A stretch of 64,000 bases of DNA. It comes from Semisulcospira habei (lineage: Eukaryota; Mollusca; Gastropoda; Semisulcospiridae). The stretch's first letter is position 1, and the number at the start of each line of letters is the position of its first letter. Of this stretch, positions 62,108-64,000 are shown piece after piece. The notes below the pieces were generated by a model that saw only the letters and a program-made list of their open reading frames with translations, did no database searches and was not told the DNA's origin. The stretch is from assembly GCA_036245525.1 (NCBI GenBank), contig BTPG01000003.1, positions 142,847,359 through 142,911,358 of the forward strand. Reading direction: 5' to 3'. A program made the translations under genes and the position numbers.

Positions 62108-64000
62108 TGCCCTCTTGATGACGTGCACACAGTGTGGAGGATTCCAGTGGCCCTCGGATTCACACCAGGTCTGCCTGCCTTGTGTCGGATGTACCTCTGA
62201 GCATTCGTGTGACGTCTGCGCCGGCTGGCCGGAGCTCCGCTGGTCCCAACTTTGGAGCTTCTACCGACGTGAACGCCCGACACCTGAGACGGTTTCAAGA
62301 CCTAATGACGTGCCGGCAGTTGTCTCCGGTTCCCCGGCCACTCATGCCTCCGACGTCCCTAGCCTGGAGAAATCACCACGTCGGACACAGCAAGGTAGTG
62401 TGCGGAGTCGGGAGTTCGAGGCGCTGGTTCCCAGGAGGGAACGCGCTTGGACCAAGCCTTACGCCAGGCAGAGAACCCATCTCGCTACAGAGGTCGGTTC
62501 GGAGAGACGTGCTTCGTGCCGTCCATGGTCAACCAGTCCCCACTCGTCTCCTAGGAAGGCCTTGGATCCTCCTCGGCCGCTGCGAACCCGCCTTGCCACA
62601 GAGTCCGGCTCGCGGAGACAATCTCACACGCACACCACGTCACGACTCGTTTCGGGATCCTCTCTTCGCTCGAAGTCGGACCGCCACTCTCGCTCTCCTT
62701 CGCGAGAGCGTAACAAGGATCGGGCTTCTCCTCGTCATAAGGAACGTGGACCCCCTCGCTCTTCATCTTCGCAGCGTTCGTCCGACGTTCCCCGCCGACT
62801 ATCTCGTTCCTTCCGCTCCCCTTCCCCTCGCCCAGCCTCTCTCCTTCCTCCTCGTTCCCGTAGGTCTCCGTCTCCAGCCCCCAGTCGCTCTTCTCGTGAC
62901 CGCCGCCGTTCCCGCTCCTCTAGATCGCCGCTTCGCCATCGCGGGCATCGTTCTCCCCCTCATCTGTCGGCGGCGCCTGTCGCCCCTCGTTCTCGTCGAG
63001 CTGTTCACTCTCGGAGTCCCGGTCGCCGTCGCTCTTCGCCTGCTCCCCGCGAGGTGGACAACGACTCTTTGAGTCTTCTCCCGGACGATTCGATCTCGGT
63101 GCTCCTCGGAGGTCTCAGCCGCTCCCCTTCACCTCTCTCGCCTTCGGGTTCGTCGACTGCCCACGGGTTACCGTCCTCCTCCCGCACGGATACTCTTCTG
63201 GCTCTCGACGAGGTCGCACGACTCATCTCCGCTACGCTTCCGGCAGAGGACTGCCCTCCGTCTCCCCCTCTGAAGAGGAAACCTTCCGCCTTTGTCGACG
63301 CGGGTAAGCAAGTGAAGAGGTTTAAGACCTTCCCTCAGCCCCCCCGCTTTCGTGAACTTCAGGATGCCTTTTCCGCTCATCTGTTAACTGACACTCGAGA
63401 CAGCAACTTCTTCACGGACCACAGGTGGCCTCCTGACCTCGACATTTCCTTTCACCAGCAGTGGTACGCCGGTCATTCCCAGGCCTTCCTCTGCCCTCTC
63501 CCGCCTGTGGACCCAGCCGCTGTAGTGCAGGCGGGGGGTGCCTCCGCCCTTAAGCGCGCGCTCCCGTCTGGTTTGGACAAGACTGCTTCGCTCGTCAGGA
63601 ATACTCTGGCCTGCGCCGGCTTCATGGAGCTCCTTACGCAAGCCTTCCTCCATCGGGTTGAAGATTCGTGGCACCCTTCCCTGACTCGCCTCCTCGGAGA
63701 CCTTCTCGTCCTGGCGGAAGCGGCCAACTGCGCGGCTTACCATTCTTCAGTCAACGCTATGGCTGCGGCCTCCAGTTGCGATTTGCTACGCCGAGATGCC
63801 GTCTTGCAGGCCTGCCGGGGAATGCCTTCGGACCTGAAGATCCAGCTGCGTCGTGCCCCCTTGGGGGGCCCTCTTCTCTTTGGTGACACCTGGCAAGCAG
63901 TGAAGGATTCTAATTCTGACCGGTGGCCGCCCAAGACTGTCCCACATCGCTTTCAGTCAGCCCGCAAGGCCGTGGGTCGCTCCCTGCGGACCGCCAGACC
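62108..64000 (+). CDS. E5 ORF1, open to the window end
   Basis: About 630 codons without a stop. After the splice: ALLMTCTQCGGFQWPSDSHQ, VCLPCVGCTSEHSCDVC, then LRWSQLWSFYRRERP. The same Cys/His pattern as E2 and E4. A long Arg/Ser-rich region follows (about 62640-63050; RSPSRERNKDR, RSRRSPSPAPSRSSRDRRR), then DNDSLSLLPDDSISVLL and the conserved C-terminal domain (LALDEVARLISATLPAEDCP, FRELQDAFSAHLL, WYAGHSQAF, AAYHSSVNAMAAASSCDLLR, DTWQAVKDSNSDRWP). The best template for the intact ORF1 protein of this family. Confidence 0.85.

Larger units (their letters stand above)
61169..64000 (+). mobile_element. DIRS-like retrotransposon E5 (partial, continues beyond the window)
   Basis: Left ITR from about 61169 (core TTACCGATGACATGAC at about 61187) to about 61360, closely related to E0 (GGGAGACAACTCTCGG family). 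Start exon, 501-base intron and an open ORF1 follow to the window end. Sense orientation. The ORF1 shows no decay, so this may be a young copy; RT and recombinase are not in view. Confidence 0.9.

Overview
This is a piece of animal nuclear genome. It has a multi-exon, intron-interrupted gene, spliceosomal splice sites, long CA, CT and GATT microsatellites, tRNA-headed SINEs, LINEs and tyrosine-recombinase (DIRS-type) retrotransposons. The repeat content (the long dispersed AGGTCAAGGGTCACA-type repeat, craniofacial-development-protein-2-like LINEs, many DIRS copies) suggests a lophotrochozoan, most likely a gastropod or other mollusc. That is an inference from repeat style, not a proof. The only clear host gene is CPT2, mitochondrial carnitine O-palmitoyltransferase 2. 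It lies on the + strand in at least nine exons from 7190 to 60888, with a possible first coding exon at 5590-5646. All exon phases join exactly. The 3' exons lie beyond the window. || Layout. 1-5500: intergenic or upstream sequence with a LINE 3' fragment, foldback elements, a SINE head, one copy of a dispersed repeat and dense microsatellites. 5590-10448: first CPT2 exons, with introns full of TG/CT repeats, small foldback elements and a TIR element carrying a MADF-like fragment. 10449-23654 (intron): a 10-bp assembly gap flanked by a 138-bp duplication, then an old DIRS-like element (E0, 13211-23413) whose own intron holds a 5'-truncated LINE, a TIR DNA element and a SINE. 23760-29776 (intron): a dispersed repeat split by a full-length, apparently intact 3.9-kb LINE (minus strand, 10-bp target duplication, 1075-aa ORF). 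30753-59966 (29-kb intron): a cluster of DIRS-like elements. E1 (31178-37634 plus 44147-44208) is interrupted by the nearly intact E2 (37635-44146). E3 (44207-52973) follows head-to-tail and is fused to part of a second subfamily (E3b). E4 lies at 53434-59755. 60889-64000 (intron): E5 starts at about 61169, and its ORF1 is open to the window end. || The DIRS-like elements share one design: inverted terminal repeats (ITRs); a tiny coding exon with the start codon; a phase-2 intron; ORF1 (a Cys/His cluster, an Arg/Ser-rich middle and a conserved C-terminal domain); RT-RNase H with a methyltransferase-like tail in a second frame; a tyrosine recombinase back in the first frame; an internal complementary region (ICR); and a right ITR. 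Two terminal types occur, TTACCGATGGTATTAC (E1, E2, E3) and TTACCGATGACATGAC (E0, E3b, E4, E5). All copies lie in the sense orientation of CPT2. || Main points for follow-up: the conserved intron just after the ORF1 start in all six copies where that region is present; a precise inversion of the E2 right ITR between two inverted 22-bp sites; a head-to-tail E1/E3 junction that matches the circle junction predicted by the ICR; and the intact LINE.
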